This document shows, piece by piece, positions 43,699-56,696 of a DNA stretch of 64,000 nt; position 1 is the first letter of the stretch, and each line of letters begins with the position of its first letter. The DNA comes from Citrobacter koseri. Its GTDB lineage: Bacteria > Pseudomonadota > Gammaproteobacteria > Enterobacterales > Enterobacteriaceae. Under the pieces are notes generated by a model. The model did no database searches. It was not told the origin of the DNA and saw only the letters and a list, made by a program, of their open reading frames with translations. The stretch spans positions 744,001-808,000 of the forward strand of contig UAVY01000004.1 of the NCBI GenBank assembly GCA_900446925.1. The letters run 5' to 3'. The translations under genes were made by a program, and so were the position numbers.

Positions 43699-44838
43699 AT
43701 GAAAGTTTGGCCCGTCAAACACAGCCCATTATTACGTCAGCCGGAGCGATTTATCTCCCGGGAAGCGCTGCAAGCCTTGATTCAGACGGTGACGAACAAT
43801 CTGGTCAATATCAGGGATGAGAGCGGACAATTTCTGCTGCGCCTGGACGATGGTCGGGTGATTGATACCAAAGGCTGGGCAGGATGGGAGTGGACGCATG
43901 GCGTCGGTCTGTACGGTATGCATCAGTATTATCAACAGACCGGTGATGAGAAAATGCGCGACATTATCGATAACTGGTTTGCCGAGCGTTTCGCCGAAGG
44001 CGCGACCACCAAAAACGTTAACACGATGGCGCCGTTTTTGACGCTGGCGTATCGCTATGAAGAGACGCGTAACCCGGCGTATCTGCCCTGGCTTGAGTCC
44101 TGGGCGGAGTGGGCGATGAATGAGATGCCGCGCACCGATCATGGCGGTATGCAGCACATGACGCTGGCGGAAGAAAACCATCAGCAGATGTGGGATGACA
44201 CGCTGATGATGACGGTGATGCCGCTGGCGAAGATTGGCAAACTGCTCAACCGCCCGGAGTATGTGGAAGAGGCAATTTATCAGTTCCTGCTGCACGTACA
44301 GAATCTGATGGATAAAGAGACCGGTCTGTGGTTCCACGGCTGGAGCTATGATGGACATCATAACTTTGCCAGGGCTCGCTGGGCGCGGGGTAACAGTTGG
44401 CTTACCATCGTGATTCCAGATTTCCTGGAACTGGTCGATTTGCCGGAGAAGAACGCGGTTCGCCGCTATCTGATTCAGGTTCTGAACGCGCAGATCGCCG
44501 CGCTGGCAAATTGTCAGGATGAGAGTGGGCTATGGCATACCCTGCTGGACGATCCTGATTCCTATCTGGAGGCCTCGGCAACGGCGGGGTTCGCCTACGG
44601 CATTCTGAAAGCGGTGCGTAAACGCTATGTTGGGGCGGAATATGCGCAGACGGCTGAAAACGCGATTCGCGGTATCGTGAAACACATTTCGCCGGAAGGC
44701 GAGCTGCTGCAAACGTCCTTTGGCACGGGAATGGGGCACGATCTGGATTTCTATCGCGACATTCCGCTGACATCGATGCCGTACGGGCAGGCGATGGCGA
44801 TACTGTGTCTGACAGAGTATTTGCGTAAGTATTTTTGA
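43699..44838 (+). CDS. GH105 unsaturated rhamnogalacturonyl/glucuronyl hydrolase, RhiN/YteR-like
   Basis: 379 residues, intact, ATG 43699 after AGGTTAAGGAT, four bases after the transporter. An (alpha/alpha)6-barrel enzyme: WEWTHGVGLYGMHQYYQQTG, then QQMWDDTLMMTVMPL with Asp167 as the likely catalytic acid, HGWSYDGHHNFARARWARGN, and EASATAGFAYGI. GH105 enzymes hydrate the double bond of the 4-deoxy-4,5-unsaturated uronic acid left by pectin lyases, freeing rhamnose or another sugar. There is no signal peptide, so it acts in the cytoplasm on imported oligosaccharide. Confidence 0.85.
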   Translation: MKVWPVKHSPLLRQPERFISREALQALIQTVTNNLVNIRDESGQFLLRLDDGRVIDTKGWAGWEWTHGVGLYGMHQYYQQTGDEKMRDIIDNWFAERFAEGATTKNVNTMAPFLTLAYRYEETRNPAYLPWLESWAEWAMNEMPRTDHGGMQHMTLAEENHQQMWDDTLMMTVMPLAKIGKLLNRPEYVEEAIYQFLLHVQNLMDKETGLWFHGWSYDGHHNFARARWARGNSWLTIVIPDFLELVDLPEKNAVRRYLIQVLNAQIAALANCQDESGLWHTLLDDPDSYLEASATAGFAYGILKAVRKRYVGAEYAQTAENAIRGIVKHISPEGELLQTSFGTGMGHDLDFYRDIPLTSMPYGQAMAILCLTEYLRKYF

Positions 44839-44844
44839 GGGGGA

Positions 44845-44980
44845 CGCCCGATGGCGCTGCGCTTATCGGGCCTACGGTTCGACGCAGTTTGTAGGCCGGA
44901 TAAGGCGTTACGCCGCCATCCGGCATATTAGCCGATATATTCACCGTAGGCCGGATAAGGCGTTTACGCCGCCATCCGGC
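44845..44980. repeat. Three REP palindromes between GH105 gene and PBP2-like gene
   Basis: CGCCCGATGGCGCTGCGC...CGGGCCTACG, then two near-identical units GTAGGCCGGATAAGGCG...CGCCGCCATCCGGCAT at 44891 and 44946. Confidence 0.8.
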
Positions 44981-44988
44981 ATGTGCTG

Positions 44989-46832
44989 TTATTGCGGCGC
45001 AAAAAGGTGATCCATGATTTGCCGCATCACCGGCGCGGCGGTCACGCCGTCGCTGCCGCCGTTTTCCAGAATCAACGCCACCGCGACTTTCGGGTTTTTA
45101 TACGGCGCGAAAGCGGTGTAAAACACATGGTCGCGCAGACGGATGGGGATCATTTTCGCATTATAGGTCTGGTTTTCTTTCAGACTGAACACTTGCGAAG
45201 TGCCGCTTTTGGCCGCAATACCGTAGGGTGCGGTGTGGAAGAATTTATAACCGGTGCCGTTCGGCGCATTCGCCATACCAAACATCGCCTGTCGCACCAG
45301 CCCCCCAATAAGGCGAGGCGGCATCGGCAATCTGCGTTTCCGTCTGAGGCGCCTGCCAGGGCATGATGGTCTTGCCGGACACTTCACTCTGAAGCAGGTG
45401 AGGGGCGATCACTTTCCCGTTGTTGATCAGCGCTACCATCGCTTTCACCATCTGGATCGGCGTGGCAATCCAGTACCCCTGGCCGATACCGACTGAAATC
45501 GTATCCCCCTGATACCAGGCTTTTTTATGTACTCTCTCTTTCCACTCGCGGCTGGGCAGCAGGCCGTTATACTCTTCATCCAGATCGATACCGGTGGGCT
45601 TGCCGTAACCAAATTGACCGAGCATGGTGTTAATGCGATCGATCCCCATCATCCAGGCAACCTGATAGAAAAAGGTGTCGGCGGATTCTTCAATCGCTTT
45701 GGTGACATCCAGCATACCGTGGCCGGTTTTTTTCCAGTCGCGGTAATGACGTTGCGTGCCGGGGAGCGTCCAGGTCGGCGCGCCGAAGAAGGTGGTTTGC
45801 GGCGTGATAACGCCGTTTAACAGCGCAGACATCGCGATATAAGGTTTCACCGTGGAGGCGGGCGGGTACAGCCCCTGGGTGACGCGGTTAATCAACGGCA
45901 GATCTTTATCATGCAGTAACCTGCCGTAATCCTGATGGCTGATGCCCTTCACAAACGGGTTTGGGTCATAGCTGGGCGTGGAGACCATCGCCAGCACTGA
46001 ACCGTCGTGGGGGATCTTCGACCAGCACTGCCGCGCGCTGACCGGCAAGCAGGCTTTCTATATATTCCTGTAGATGTAAATCCAGCGTCAGGTGGATGTC
46101 TTTGCCGGCAACGGGCGGACATTTTTTAACAGGCGCACGATGCGTCCGTGGTTATCCACTTCGACCTCCCGGTAGCCCGTTTTGCCGTGCAGATCATTTT
46201 CGTAATAGCGTTCAATGCCCTGCTTACCGATGTTGTGATCGGCGGCATAGTTTTCAGCCAGACCTTTTTCATCCAGCGCTTTCAGGTCGCTGTCGTTAAT
46301 CTTCGACACGTAACCGAGCACATGTGCCAGCTCCGCGCCGTAGGGGTACTGACGGTCTTCATAACTGTTGATCGTCACGCCGTTGAAATGGAACTGGTTA
46401 ACGGAAAAGCGGGCAATTTCGACGTCCGACAGCGCGTTTTTCAATACCACCGGGCGATAGCGGCTGCCTGATTTCAACGCATGGTGAAAGGCCGCAATAT
46501 CATCAGGCGTGAGATCCACGAGAGGGGTAAGCTGACGTAACAGCGCGTCCATGTCGGCAATTTTGTATGGGGTGACGGAAATATCATACCAGGTGATATT
46601 ACGCACCAGCGGAATACCGTTGCGATCGTAGATGATGCCGCGCGTCGGGGCGACGGGCAGCATTTTGATGTCATTTTCGTTTGAACGGGTCGTGTAATAC
46701 TGATGCTGACGGATTTGTAAATCGTAGAGATTGACAATCAGGACGCCAAAGCAGACAACCACCAGGCCAAAGGCCACTATCACGCGTCTCAGAAAGAGTT
46801 TTTCTTCCGCAGCAAAATCTTTAAAACGTCAT
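44989..46832 (-). CDS. Penicillin-binding protein 2 paralogue (PBP2SAL-like; indels)
   Basis: About 613 residues, ATG 46832 (MTF then KDFAAEEKLFLRR after an extra T). One membrane helix (VIVAFGLVVVCFGVLIVNLY), a pedestal domain, and a transpeptidase domain with SxxK as STVK (Ser codon near 45854), SxD-type motif ESADTFFYQ, and KSGT. The active site therefore looks complete. Frame breaks lie near 46820, 46120, 46040 and 45305. It resembles E. coli MrdA but sits between flhE-side genes and argS, where Salmonella encodes PBP2SAL, a second PBP2 used in acidic, intracellular conditions. Monocistronic, flanked by REPs. Confidence 0.8.
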
Positions 46833-46970
46833 TGTCCACACCCGATAAATTCGCCGCCTAATAATACGGAGGCGTCACCGGCATGACAGACAAAAGATGT
46901 TCCATCTCTCTACGGAAATGTGTCATTCCTTGTGAGTCGTTACAAATTACAGTTAACGTAGCCGTTTCTC

Positions 46971-47050
46971 GTAGGCTGGATAAGGCGTTTACGCCGCCAT
47001 CCGGCAAGGTGCGCCTTACCGCCTGATGGTGCTTCGCTTATCAGGCCTAC
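46971..47050. repeat. REP palindromes downstream of argS
   Basis: GTAGGCTGGATAAGGCG...GCCATCCGGCAA (46971-47005) and GCCTGATGGTGCTTCGC...ATCAGGCCTAC (47021-47050). The 46833-46970 stretch holds the PBP2-like gene's upstream region and nothing else recognisable. Confidence 0.75.
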
Positions 47051-47072
47051 GAGGGCGGTCATTCGGGAAAAT

Positions 47073-47100
47073 AAAAAACCCGCGACATAGCGCGGGTTTT
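47073..47100 (-). terminator. Terminator of argS
   Basis: AAAACCCGCG, loop ACATAG, CGCGGGTTTT with A/T flanks, 18 bases after the argS stop. Confidence 0.85.
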
Positions 47101-47117
47101 CACATCACTCGATGTGA

Positions 47118-48853
47118 TTACATCCGTTCTACGGTCTCAATACCCAGCGTATCCAGACCCAGTTTCAGCGTTTTCGCGGTCAGTTGCGCCAGTTTCAGAC
47201 GGCTGTTACGAACCTCTTCGTTTTCCGCGCTGAGGATCGGGCAGTGCTCGTAGAAGCCAGAGAACAAACCGGCAACGTCATACAGGTAGGCGCACATCAC
47301 ATGCGGCGTACCTTCACGCGCGACTACGGTCAGCGTTTCTTCAAACTGCAACAGGCGAGCAGCCAGCTGGGCTTCGCGATCTTCACGGATAACGACCGGC
47401 GCGCTGGACAGGGCGCTCTCGTCAATCTCCGCTTTACGGAACACGGACAGCACGCGGGTATAGGCATACTGCATATATGGCGCGGTGTTGCCTTCGAACG
47501 CCAGCATGTTGTCCCAGTCGAAGATGTAGTCAGTAGTGCGGTTTTTGGAGAGATCCGCATATTTCACCGCGCCAATACCAACCGCGTTGGCCAGTTTTTC
47601 CAGCTCGTCGGCAGGCATATCCGGGTTCTTCTCGGCCACCAGACGGCGTGCGCGTTCCAGCGCTTCATCCAGCAGATCGGCCAGTTTCACCGTACCGCCC
47701 GCGCGGGTTTTGAACGGCTTGCCGTCTTTACCGAGCATCATGCCGAACATATGGTGTTCCAGCGGCACGGAATCCGGCACGTAACCGGCTTTGCGTACGA
47801 TGGTCCATGCCTGCATCAGGTGCTGATGCTGGCGGGAGTCGATGTAGTACAGCACGCGATCCGCATGCAGCGTTTCATAGCGGTATTTCGCGCAGGCGAT
47901 ATCGGTGGTGGTGTAGAGATAGCCGCCATCTTTCTTCTGAATGATCACGCCCATCGGTTCGCCTTCCTTGTTTTTATATTCATCAAGGAAAACAACGGTT
48001 GCGCCTTCGCTTTCAACCGCCAGACCCTGAGCTTTCAGGTCGGCGACGATGCCAGGCAGCATCGGGTTATACAGGCTTTCACCCATCACATCGTCACGGG
48101 TTAACGTAACGTTCAGGCGATTGTAGGTGATCTGGTTCTGCGTCATGGTGATGTCGACCAGCTTGCGCCACATGTCGAGGAAATACGGGTCGCCGCCCTG
48201 TAGTTTCACCACGTAGTTACGCGCGCGCTCGGCGAACGCTTCGTCTTCATCGTAATGTTTTTTTCGCATCACGGTAGAAACCTTCGAGATCGGGCCAGCG
48301 CCATTTCACCTGCGTTTTCCTGCTGCTGTTTTTCCAGCCAGGCGATAAGCATACCGAACTGTGTGCCCCAGTCGCCGACGTGGTTAGCGCGGATAACGTG
48401 ATGGCCGAGGAACTCCAGCGTGCGCACGGCGGCATCGCCGATGATGGTGGAGCGCAGGTGGCCGACATGCATCTCTTTCGCGACGTTAGGCGCGGAGTAG
48501 TCGATAACCACGGTCTGTTTCGCAGGCTTAGCCACGCCCAGACGCTCAGAAGCCAGCGCCTGTTGAACATGTTCAGCAAGAAATGCCGGGTCGAGGAAAA
48601 TATTGATAAAGCCAGGACCTGCGATTTCAACCTTGCTGGCGATGCCGTTGAGATCCAGATGAGTCAGCACCTGCTCTGCAAGTTGTCGCGGCGCCATACC
48701 CAGTTTTTTAGCAACTGCCATCATGCCGTTGGCCTGATAGTCGCCGAACTGTACTTTTGCTGACTGACGAACCTGCGGTTCGCAATTTGCAGGCGCGCCT
48801 GCAACAATCATGGCCTGACTAACTTTTTCTGAGAGAAGAGCCTGAATATTCAC
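47118..48853 (-). CDS. argS: Arginyl-tRNA synthetase (two indels)
   Basis: 577 residues, class Ia synthetase that charges tRNA-Arg; essential. ATG 48853, [20 protein letters not shown]. The HIGH motif is HVGH in [17 protein letters not shown]; the N-terminal tRNA D-loop-recognition domain and C-terminal anticodon-binding domain (ending [13 protein letters not shown]) are present. Two extra bases, a C near 48295 and an A in the run at 48258-48264, shift the frame; the length 1736 is exactly two above the E. coli gene. An essential gene broken in this way argues for assembly error. Confidence 0.95.
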
Positions 48854-49091
48854 CGGAATACCTTACGTGTAAGACGCGGATTAACTGAGTCCGCGCCAGT
48901 TTAAGAATTTAGGGCGGGAGTATACTGCAAATGCCCGTTGGCGTCAGCATTGCGCGCGCGCCGTATCGCTGGAAATATGCGCAATAAAATTATGCATAAG
49001 CATTCATTTTATATTCAAAGAAATCAGCGGTTGGTTGGCGATGCACAACAGAGTAAATTAGCGACTTTGTACACCGATAAGAGTTTTGATT

Positions 49092-49661
49092 ATGGCGAAC
49101 TGGCAGACTATTGACGAACTGCATGATATTTCCGCAGATTTACCGCGATTCACTCTGGCGTTCAGAGAACTTTCCACTCGCCTCGGTCTGGATTTCGCAC
49201 CGCTTGAAGCCGATCACATTTCTTTGCGCTGCCACCAGAATGCGACCGCTGAGCGCTGGCGTCGCGGATTTGAACAGTGCGGCGCGCTGCTGTCGGAAAA
49301 TATCATCAACGGCAGGCCGATCTGCCTGTTCAAATTACATGAGCCTGTTTGCGTCGAACACTGGCGGTTTTCGATTGTTGAATTGCCGTGGCCGGGTGAA
49401 AAACGCTACCCGCATGAAGGCTGGGAACATATCGAAATTGTCCTCCCGGGCGAGCCGGAGAGCCTGAACGCGCGGGCACTGGCGCTGTTGTCCGACGAGG
49501 GGCTGAGCCAGCCGGGCATTGTCGTGAAAACCAGTTCGCCGAAAGGGGCGCGCGAGCGTCTGCCGAACCCGACGCTGGCCGTGACCGACGGCAAGGTGAC
49601 CATTAAATTTCATCCCTGGTCAATTGAGGCCATTGTGGCAAGCGAACAGTCAGCCGACTGA
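49092..49661 (+). CDS. yecM: YecM, putative metal-binding VOC-fold protein
   Basis: 189 residues, intact; ATG 49092 (MANWQTIDELHDIS) matches the E. coli start. The sequence HISLRCHQNATAERWRRG and YPHEGWEHIEIVLPG carries the His and Glu residues of a vicinal-oxygen-chelate-type metal site, as seen in the E. coli structure. Enzymatic role unknown. It is divergent from argS across 238 bases, which hold the argS and yecM promoters, and upstream of cutC. Confidence 0.9.
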   Translation: MANWQTIDELHDISADLPRFTLAFRELSTRLGLDFAPLEADHISLRCHQNATAERWRRGFEQCGALLSENIINGRPICLFKLHEPVCVEHWRFSIVELPWPGEKRYPHEGWEHIEIVLPGEPESLNARALALLSDEGLSQPGIVVKTSSPKGARERLPNPTLAVTDGKVTIKFHPWSIEAIVASEQSAD

Positions 49662-49694
49662 CGTGACGCGCGAAAACGCTAAAAAGGAGTGAAC

Positions 49695-50441
49695 ATGGCG
49701 TTACTGGAGATCTGTTGTTACAGCATGGAATGTGCGCTCACCGCGCAGCAAAATGGCGCGGATCGCATTGAATTGTGCGCGGCGCCAAAAGAGGGGGGAC
49801 TGACGCCGTCGTTGGGCGTGCTGCGCACGGTTCGCCAGCATGTTGCGATTGCGGTGCATCCCATTATTCGTCCTCGCGGCGGCGACTTCTGTTATACCGA
49901 TGGTGAATTTGCCGCAATGCTTGAGGATGTGCGTACTGTCAGAGAACTGGGATTTCCCGGTCTGGTTACTGGCGTGCTGGATGTCGATGGCAATGTGGAT
50001 CTCGCGCGAATGGAGAAAATAATGGCCGCCGCCGGGCCGCTGGCCGTCACTTTTCATCGCGCGTTTGATATGTGCGCTAATCCATTCAATGCACTGAAGA
50101 ATCTCGCGGATTTGGGTGTCGCCAGAGTGCTCACTTCAGGGCAAAAATCAGATGCGGTGCACGGTTTGCCAATAATTATGGAACTTATTGCGCAGGGCGA
50201 TGCTCCAATCATTATGGCCGGAGCAGGGGTACGTTCAGAGAATCTGCAACGTTTCCTTGATGCCGGGGTGCAGGAAGTGCACAGCTCCGCTGGAGCGTGG
50301 CAAGCCTCACCAATGCGTTATCGCAATCATGGATTGTCCATGTCAACTGACGCACAAGCGGACGAGTATTCGCGCTATGCGGTAGACGGGGCGGCGGTTG
50401 CTGAAATGAAAGGAGTCATTGTGCGCCATCAGGCCAATTGA
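49695..50441 (+). CDS. cutC: CutC family protein
   Basis: 248 residues, intact, ATG 49695 after AAAAAGGAGTGAAC. TIM-barrel fold with [20 protein letters not shown] and [13 protein letters not shown]. Once proposed to handle copper; the E. coli copper phenotype was later traced to other causes, so the biochemical role is uncertain. The torYZ genes found beside it in K-12 are absent. A strong terminator follows. Confidence 0.92.
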   Translation: MALLEICCYSMECALTAQQNGADRIELCAAPKEGGLTPSLGVLRTVRQHVAIAVHPIIRPRGGDFCYTDGEFAAMLEDVRTVRELGFPGLVTGVLDVDGNVDLARMEKIMAAAGPLAVTFHRAFDMCANPFNALKNLADLGVARVLTSGQKSDAVHGLPIIMELIAQGDAPIIMAGAGVRSENLQRFLDAGVQEVHSSAGAWQASPMRYRNHGLSMSTDAQADEYSRYAVDGAAVAEMKGVIVRHQAN

Positions 50442-50487
50442 TTTTTACCGTTGCATCATGTCGCCCAATATGATGCTTGCTCGTACC

Positions 50488-50520
50488 AGGCCCCTGCCAT
50501 TTCAACAGGGGCCTTTTTTT
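50488..50520 (+). terminator. Terminator of yecM-cutC
   Basis: AGGCCCCTG, loop, ACAGGGGCCT followed by seven T residues. Confidence 0.85.
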
Positions 50521-50530
50521 GCGCTTTTTA

Positions 50531-50600
50531 TGCCTGATGGCGGCTGTGCCTCATCAGGCCTACGGGATTTGTAGGCCCGGTAAGCGTAGTGCCACCGGGC
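50531..50600. repeat. REP palindromes between cutC and cmoB
   Basis: TGCCTGATGGCGGCTGTGCC...CAGGCCTACGG and GTAGGCCCGGTAAGCG...GCCACCGGGCAA between convergent genes. Confidence 0.75.
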
Positions 50601-50606
50601 AATCAA

Positions 50607-52751
<2,145 letters not shown>

Positions 52752-52762
52752 ACAAACTCCCT

Positions 52763-53620
52763 TTAAAATGCCTGATGGCACTGTCTATGATAGGTGGCAA
52801 TTTCAGAAAAGAGAAGATTGCTGTGGAATAGACGGTGCGGTTCCAATGCCGGCAAGGCCGCGCGTAAATCTTCCCATAATGTATTCACTAACTCGGGAGC
52901 CTGCGCGATATCTGGCGTGTGTAGAAAAAGATACGGCGTAGAGGTCGTTTCCCACCGCGGGAGTTTCGCCAGCCAGTCGGCAAAAAATGTCTGATTTTGC
53001 ACCATATTGTCGCTGCCGATGAACCTGATCAACGGATGCTTCGCGGTCACGATGGCATGGACCGGCACTTTAGGTTTTTTGCGTTGCGCTTCGCGAATGG
53101 CCTGGTTATGAGGATGCGCGGCGTGTACCGGGCGGCTGTCGAGGATCACCCGATTCACCCCGCGTTCAACCAGGCCGCGATTGAGCTGTTGTTCTTCCTC
53201 GCCTTTGGCGAAAAACACGGGATGGCGCACTTCGACGCCATAGGTGAATGCCTTTGGCAACGCGTCAAGAAAGCGCCAGAGCGCAGGGAGGTCGCGCGGT
53301 GAAAACGTCGCGGGGAGTTGCAGCCAGTACTGACCAATTCTTGCCTCCAGCGGCGACATGCGGGTAAAAAATTCCTGCACAAGATCGTCGCAGTTACGCA
53401 GCGCGGCCTGATGCGAAATCGTCGCGGGGAACTTAAAGCAGAAGCGAAAATCGTCCGTTGTTTGCGCATGCCAGCGTTCGACAATTTCTGCTTTCGGCAG
53501 CGCATACAGGGTGGTGTTGCCCTCCACACAGTTAAAGTGGCGGGCATACTCTTCAAGACTGGTGATACCCAGACGCACCCATTTAGGATGCGACCATTGC
53601 GGTAATCCGATGTAGATCAT
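52763..53620 (-). CDS. yecE: YecE, DUF72 family protein
   Basis: 285 residues, intact, ATG 53620 ([20 protein letters not shown]). TIM-barrel DUF72 protein; the N-terminal [14 protein letters not shown] and [15 protein letters not shown] are family marks. Function unknown. The C-terminal ~25 residues ([20 protein letters not shown]) differ from the K-12 protein and make it about 13 residues longer, so the 3' end has diverged or been replaced. It overlaps the yecD stop (ATGA). Confidence 0.88.
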   Translation of the reverse strand: MIYIGLPQWSHPKWVRLGITSLEEYARHFNCVEGNTTLYALPKAEIVERWHAQTTDDFRFCFKFPATISHQAALRNCDDLVQEFFTRMSPLEARIGQYWLQLPATFSPRDLPALWRFLDALPKAFTYGVEVRHPVFFAKGEEEQQLNRGLVERGVNRVILDSRPVHAAHPHNQAIREAQRKKPKVPVHAIVTAKHPLIRFIGSDNMVQNQTFFADWLAKLPRWETTSTPYLFLHTPDIAQAPELVNTLWEDLRAALPALEPHRLFHSNLLFSEIATYHRQCHQAF

Positions 53621-54183
53621 AACGCGTTAAGGATCTCCTCCACGCTGCGCACTCTGGCGATACGCGGAAAAATATGTGTCATGCTGCTTTGATGCTGTTC
53701 TGTGCTGGCGGCGCTACAGGCATCTTCGGCGATCACCAGACCAAAACCCAGCTCCCAGGCGTTACGCGCGGTGGATTCTACGCCGATATTGGTGGAGATG
53801 CCGCACAGCACGATGGTGTCGACTCCCCGGCGGCGTAATTGTAACTCAAGATCGGTGCCATAGAACGCGCCCCATTGACGCTTGGTGACTTCCAGGTCAC
53901 TGTCGCCTTTACCGAGCGCCGCCGGATAACGCCACCAGTTTTCCGGCAGCGCGTTGGCTGGCGCCCGGGCATCGACGGGTTGCTTTAACGCGTCGGCATA
54001 ATCGTCGGACCAGCCGACGCGAACCATCACCACCGGCGAGCCGTTTGCCCGACATTTTTCGGCCAGTTTCGCTGCGCGGGCGACAACATCGCTTGCCGCA
54101 TGGGGGCCGCCAGCGAAAGGTAAGATCCCTTCCTGTAAATCAATAACGACCAGGGCAGTGGTTGCGGCGTTCAGTTCCAGCAT
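53617..54183 (-). CDS. yecD: Isochorismatase-family hydrolase YecD
   Basis: 188 residues, intact; ATG 54183 ([20 protein letters not shown]) after CAGGAGTCAT matches K-12; an in-frame upstream extension is not supported. Cysteine-hydrolase fold: Asp in VVIDLQ, Lys in [13 protein letters not shown], and the nucleophile Cys in [17 protein letters not shown]. Substrate unknown. First gene of a yecD-yecE-yecN set, divergent from aspS. Confidence 0.9.
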   Translation of the reverse strand: MLELNAATTALVVIDLQEGILPFAGGPHAASDVVARAAKLAEKCRANGSPVVMVRVGWSDDYADALKQPVDARAPANALPENWWRYPAALGKGDSDLEVTKRQWGAFYGTDLELQLRRRGVDTIVLCGISTNIGVESTARNAWELGFGLVIAEDACSAASTEQHQSSMTHIFPRIARVRSVEEILNAL

Positions 54184-54340
54184 GATGACTCCTGTAAAAT
54201 AGATGATTCCGCTACACCTTAAGCGCGTTCCCGAAGGAAAGTGACGACAAATATTGTTAATTTTTGTGAGAATACGCAATAACCGCGTAGCAAACACGCG
54301 TACAGTCAGTATCGGACTTATCGTGCGGCAGAATTTCCAG

Positions 54341-54346
54341 TATAAT
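54341..54346 (+). promoter_or_regulatory. Likely -10 element of aspS
   Basis: TATAAT in CCAGTATAATAGCC, about 100 bases before aspS; the -35 is not distinct. Confidence 0.5.
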
Positions 54347-54448
54347 AGCCGCCTTTTTTCATTCAGTTGTGACATTCAGCTAAAGCTGCGACAACGTCGC
54401 CTGTAAAGCAGGCAACAATCCGCCAGCGGCTAAGTTAAGGGATATCTC

Positions 54449-56223
54449 ATGCGTACAGAATATTGCGGACAGCTACGTCTGTCCCACGTGGGGCAGGCAG
54501 GTGACTCTGTGTGGTTGGGTCAACCGTCGTCGTGATCTTGGTAGCCTGATCTTTATCGATATGCGCGACCGCGAAGGTATCGTACAGGTCTTCTTTGATC
54601 CGGATCGTGCGGATGCGTTAAAGCTGGCTTCTGAACTGCGTAATGAGTTCTGCATCCAGGTGACCGGCACCGTGCGTGCGCGTGACGAGAAAAACGTCAA
54701 CGCCGACATGGCGACGGGCGAAATCGAAGTGCTGGCGTCCGATTTGACGATCATCAACCGTGCAGATTCTCTGCCGCTTGACTCTAATCACGTCAATACC
54801 GAAGAAGCGCGTCTGAAATACCGTTATCTGGATCTGCGTCGCCCGGAAATGGCTCAACGCCTGAAAACCCGTGCCAAAATCACCAGCCTGGTGCGTCGTT
54901 TTATGGACGACCACGGCTTCCTCGACATCGAAACCCCGATGTTGACCAAAGCGACGCCGGAAGGCGCGCGTGACTACCTGGTGCCTTCGCGCGTTCATAA
55001 AGGTAAATTCTACGCGCTGCCGCAGTCTCCGCAGTTGTTCAAACAGCTGCTGATGATGTCCGGTTTTGACCGCTACTATCAGATCGTAAAATGCTTCCGT
55101 GATGAAGATTTACGTGCTGACCGTCAGCCTGAATTTACCCAGATCGACGTCGAGACCTCCTTCATGACTGCGCCGCAGGTGCGTGAAGTGATGGAAGCGC
55201 TGGTACGCCATCTGTGGCAGGAAGTGAAAGGCGTGGATCTGGGCGACTTCCCGATCATGACCTTCGCCGAAGCCGAGCGCCGTTACGGTTCCGATAAACC
55301 GGACCTGCGTAACCCGATGGAGCTGTTGGACGTTGCCGACCTGCTGAAATCTGTAGAATTCGCCGTCTTTGCCGGCCCGGCTAACGATCCGAAAGGTCGC
55401 GTAGCGGCTCTGCGCGTGCCGGGTGGCGCAAGCTTAAGCCGTAAGCAGATCGACGACTACGGCAATTTCATTAAGATCTACGGCGCGAAAGGGCTGGCTT
55501 ATATTAAAGTCACCGAACGCGCGAAAGGTCTGGAAGGCATCAACAGCCCGGTGGCGAAGTTCCTTAACGCGGAAATCGTGGAAGCGATTCTGGATCGTAC
55601 CGCTGCGCAAGACGGCGATATGATTTTCTTCGGCGCCGACAACAAAAAAGTGGTTGCCGATGCGCTGGGCGCGCTGGCGTCTGAAAGTGGGTAAAGATCT
55701 GAACCTGACCGACGAAGCCAAATGGGCGCCGCTGTGGGTTATCGACTTCCCGATGTTTGAAGATGATGGCGAAGGCGGCCTGACGGCGATGCACCATCCG
55801 TTCACCTCACCGAAAGACCTGACCGCCGCCGAGCTGAAAGCTGCGCCGGAAAACGCGGTTGCTAACGCCTACGATATGGTGATCAACGGTTATGAAGTCG
55901 GTGGTGGTTCCGTGCGTATCCACAGTGGCGACATGCAGCAGACCGTGTTTGGTATTCTGGGTATTAATGAACAGGAACAGCGCGAGAAATTCGGCTTCCT
56001 GCTGGATGCGCTGAAATACGGTACGCCGCCGCATGCGGGTCTGGCGTTTGGTCTGGACCGTCTGACTATGCTGCTGACCGGCACCGACAATATCCGTGAC
56101 GTTATCGCCTTCCCGAAAACGACTGCCGCTGCCTGTCTGATGACCGAAGCGCCAAGTTTCGCGAACCCGGCAGCGCTGGCTGAGCTGGGTATTGATGTCG
56201 TTAAGAAGGCCGAGAATAACTGA
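54449..56223 (+). CDS. aspS: Aspartyl-tRNA synthetase (two indels)
   Basis: 590 residues after removing an extra G near 54505 (CAGGCAG) and near 55678 (CTGGCGTCTG); 1775 bases is exactly two above the E. coli gene. Class IIb synthetase: N-terminal OB fold ([20 protein letters not shown]), motif 2 with [18 protein letters not shown], a GAD insertion domain, and motif 3 [15 protein letters not shown]. Essential, so the frameshifts cannot be biological. It runs directly into nudB. Confidence 0.96.
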
Positions 56224-56224
56224 T

Positions 56225-56668
56225 ATGGCATACAAACAGCCTGTCTCGGTGTTAGTCGTGATTTATGCAAAGGACACCGGGAGAGTGCTGATGTTACAGC
56301 GACGCGACGATCCTGATTTCTGGCAGTCGGTTACCGGCAGTCTGGAAGAGGGCGAAACCGCGTCGCAAGCCGCTATGCGCGAAGTAAAGGAAGAGGTCAC
56401 AATAGATGTTGCAGCAGAGCAACTGACCTTAATTGACTGTCAGCGCACGGTGGAATTTGAGATTTTTTCACATTTACGTCATCGCTACGCGCCGGGAATT
56501 GAGCGTAATACTGAATCCTGGTTTTGCCTGGCACTTCCCTCTGAACGAGAGATCGTGTTCACCGAACATCTGACCTATCGTTGGGTTAATGCGGATGAAG
56601 CCGCGCAGTTAACCAAGTCGTGGAGTAACCGGCAGGCGATTGAAGAGTTTGTAATTAACGTCGCCTGA
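56225..56668 (+). CDS. nudB: Dihydroneopterin triphosphate diphosphatase NudB
   Basis: 147 residues, intact. ATG 56225 comes one base after the aspS stop, so translation is probably coupled. The Nudix box [20 protein letters not shown] is complete (G-x5-E-x7-RE-U-x-EE). NudB removes pyrophosphate from dihydroneopterin triphosphate in folate synthesis. Confidence 0.93.
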
Positions 56669-56696
56669 GAAGGCGCGCTTTTTGGAGATATTATTT

